Assembly: GCF_001730295.1 (NCBI RefSeq)
Contig: NZ_MIKA01000003.1
Span: forward strand, 1 to 64,000
Reading direction: 5' to 3'
DNA length: 64,000 nt
Source: Enterococcus plantarum
GTDB lineage: Bacteria > Bacillota > Bacilli > Lactobacillales > Enterococcaceae
The notes under the pieces are model-generated. The model was not told the DNA's origin. It saw only the letters and a program-made list of their open reading frames with translations, and searched no databases. The position numbers and the translations under genes are program-made. Shown one piece after another: positions 63,891 to 64,000 of this stretch; within the stretch, counting starts at the first letter, position 1; the number at the start of each line of letters is the position of its first letter.

Positions 63891-64000
63891 ATACATTCTC
63901 CTCTCAATTGTTTATACATTTCTATTATGAACCAAAATAAGAAAAAAATCCAATAGAGTGTAACAAATGCTTATATAGTTATCTAATTCTTATTGTTTAA

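Noticed and set aside
63627-63930. Two + strand frames over 63627-63930
   Set aside because: Antisense to the DUF3042 gene, which has a ribosome site, promoter and family pattern on the minus strand.

Overview
The window reads as a low-GC chromosomal segment of an Enterococcus, near but apparently not identical to E. faecalis. The grounds are the bgsA-bgsB glycolipid pair followed by a FabT-controlled fatty-acid operon with fabK as enoyl reductase, a WxL surface-protein cluster, a glpK-glpO-glpF locus with glycerol-3-phosphate oxidase, and ROK glucokinase next to yqgQ and a rhomboid. Nearly everything is on the + strand. I see no prophage, insertion sequence or CRISPR array.

Layout. 1-214: the end of an rRNA operon (5S) with tRNA-Asn and a terminator. 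462-4181: glycolipid glycosyltransferases, a beta-hydroxyacid dehydrogenase and a YkuJ-type protein. 4399-14957: type II fatty-acid synthesis (fabT-fabH-acpP-fabK-fabD-fabG-fabF-accB-fabZ-accC-accD-accA). It has a double FabT operator at its promoter, two intrinsic terminators after acpP and an unusual five-copy 120-bp repeat array between fabK and fabD. 15703-22233: the conserved yqeG-yqeH-yhbY-nadD-yqeK-rsfS-methyltransferase ribosome/NAD cluster, then tmcAL and a YebC-family gene; rsfS appears to start at ATA. 22413-28156: a LacI-type regulator, a lipoprotein/permease/permease sugar ABC importer without its own ATPase, and a GH32 fructosidase, with repeated palindromic operators.

28216-33189: a looser region with decayed small genes, a YdcF-like protein, an ANT(6)-like adenylyltransferase, an L,D-transpeptidase, a broken methyltransferase and a tautomerase. 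33242-38245: T-box-controlled thrS, a class B penicillin-binding protein and ribosomal protein L33. 38481-45061: a secreted protein with a basic tail, an esterase and a three-gene WxL cluster (repeat adhesin, WxL protein, DUF916/DUF3324 membrane protein). 45258-47729: two poorly known genes, then an M-box (Mg2+) riboswitch with its terminator directly ahead of a LytR-CpsA-Psr gene. 47878-54999: a NADH-oxidase-like protein lacking the redox cysteine, an Mga-like regulator and glpK-glpO-glpF. 55314-63890: Na/Pi cotransporter, lysophospholipase-like hydrolase, 5-formyl-THF cyclo-ligase, rhomboid, YqgQ, glucokinase, rhodanese-like protein, DUF488 protein, a FAD/NAD(P)-binding protein and a small DUF3042 gene on the minus strand.

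Together the genes cover envelope building (glycolipids, fatty acids, PBP, L,D-transpeptidase, LCP, WxL), translation and ribosome assembly, and glycerol/fructan use. The most notable signals are the M-box ahead of an LCP gene, the 120-bp structured repeat family with a dispersed copy at 55221, and the likely ATA start of rsfS. A family of mosaic 3'-end hairpin repeats is also notable; one of them appears to supply the last codons of a gene.
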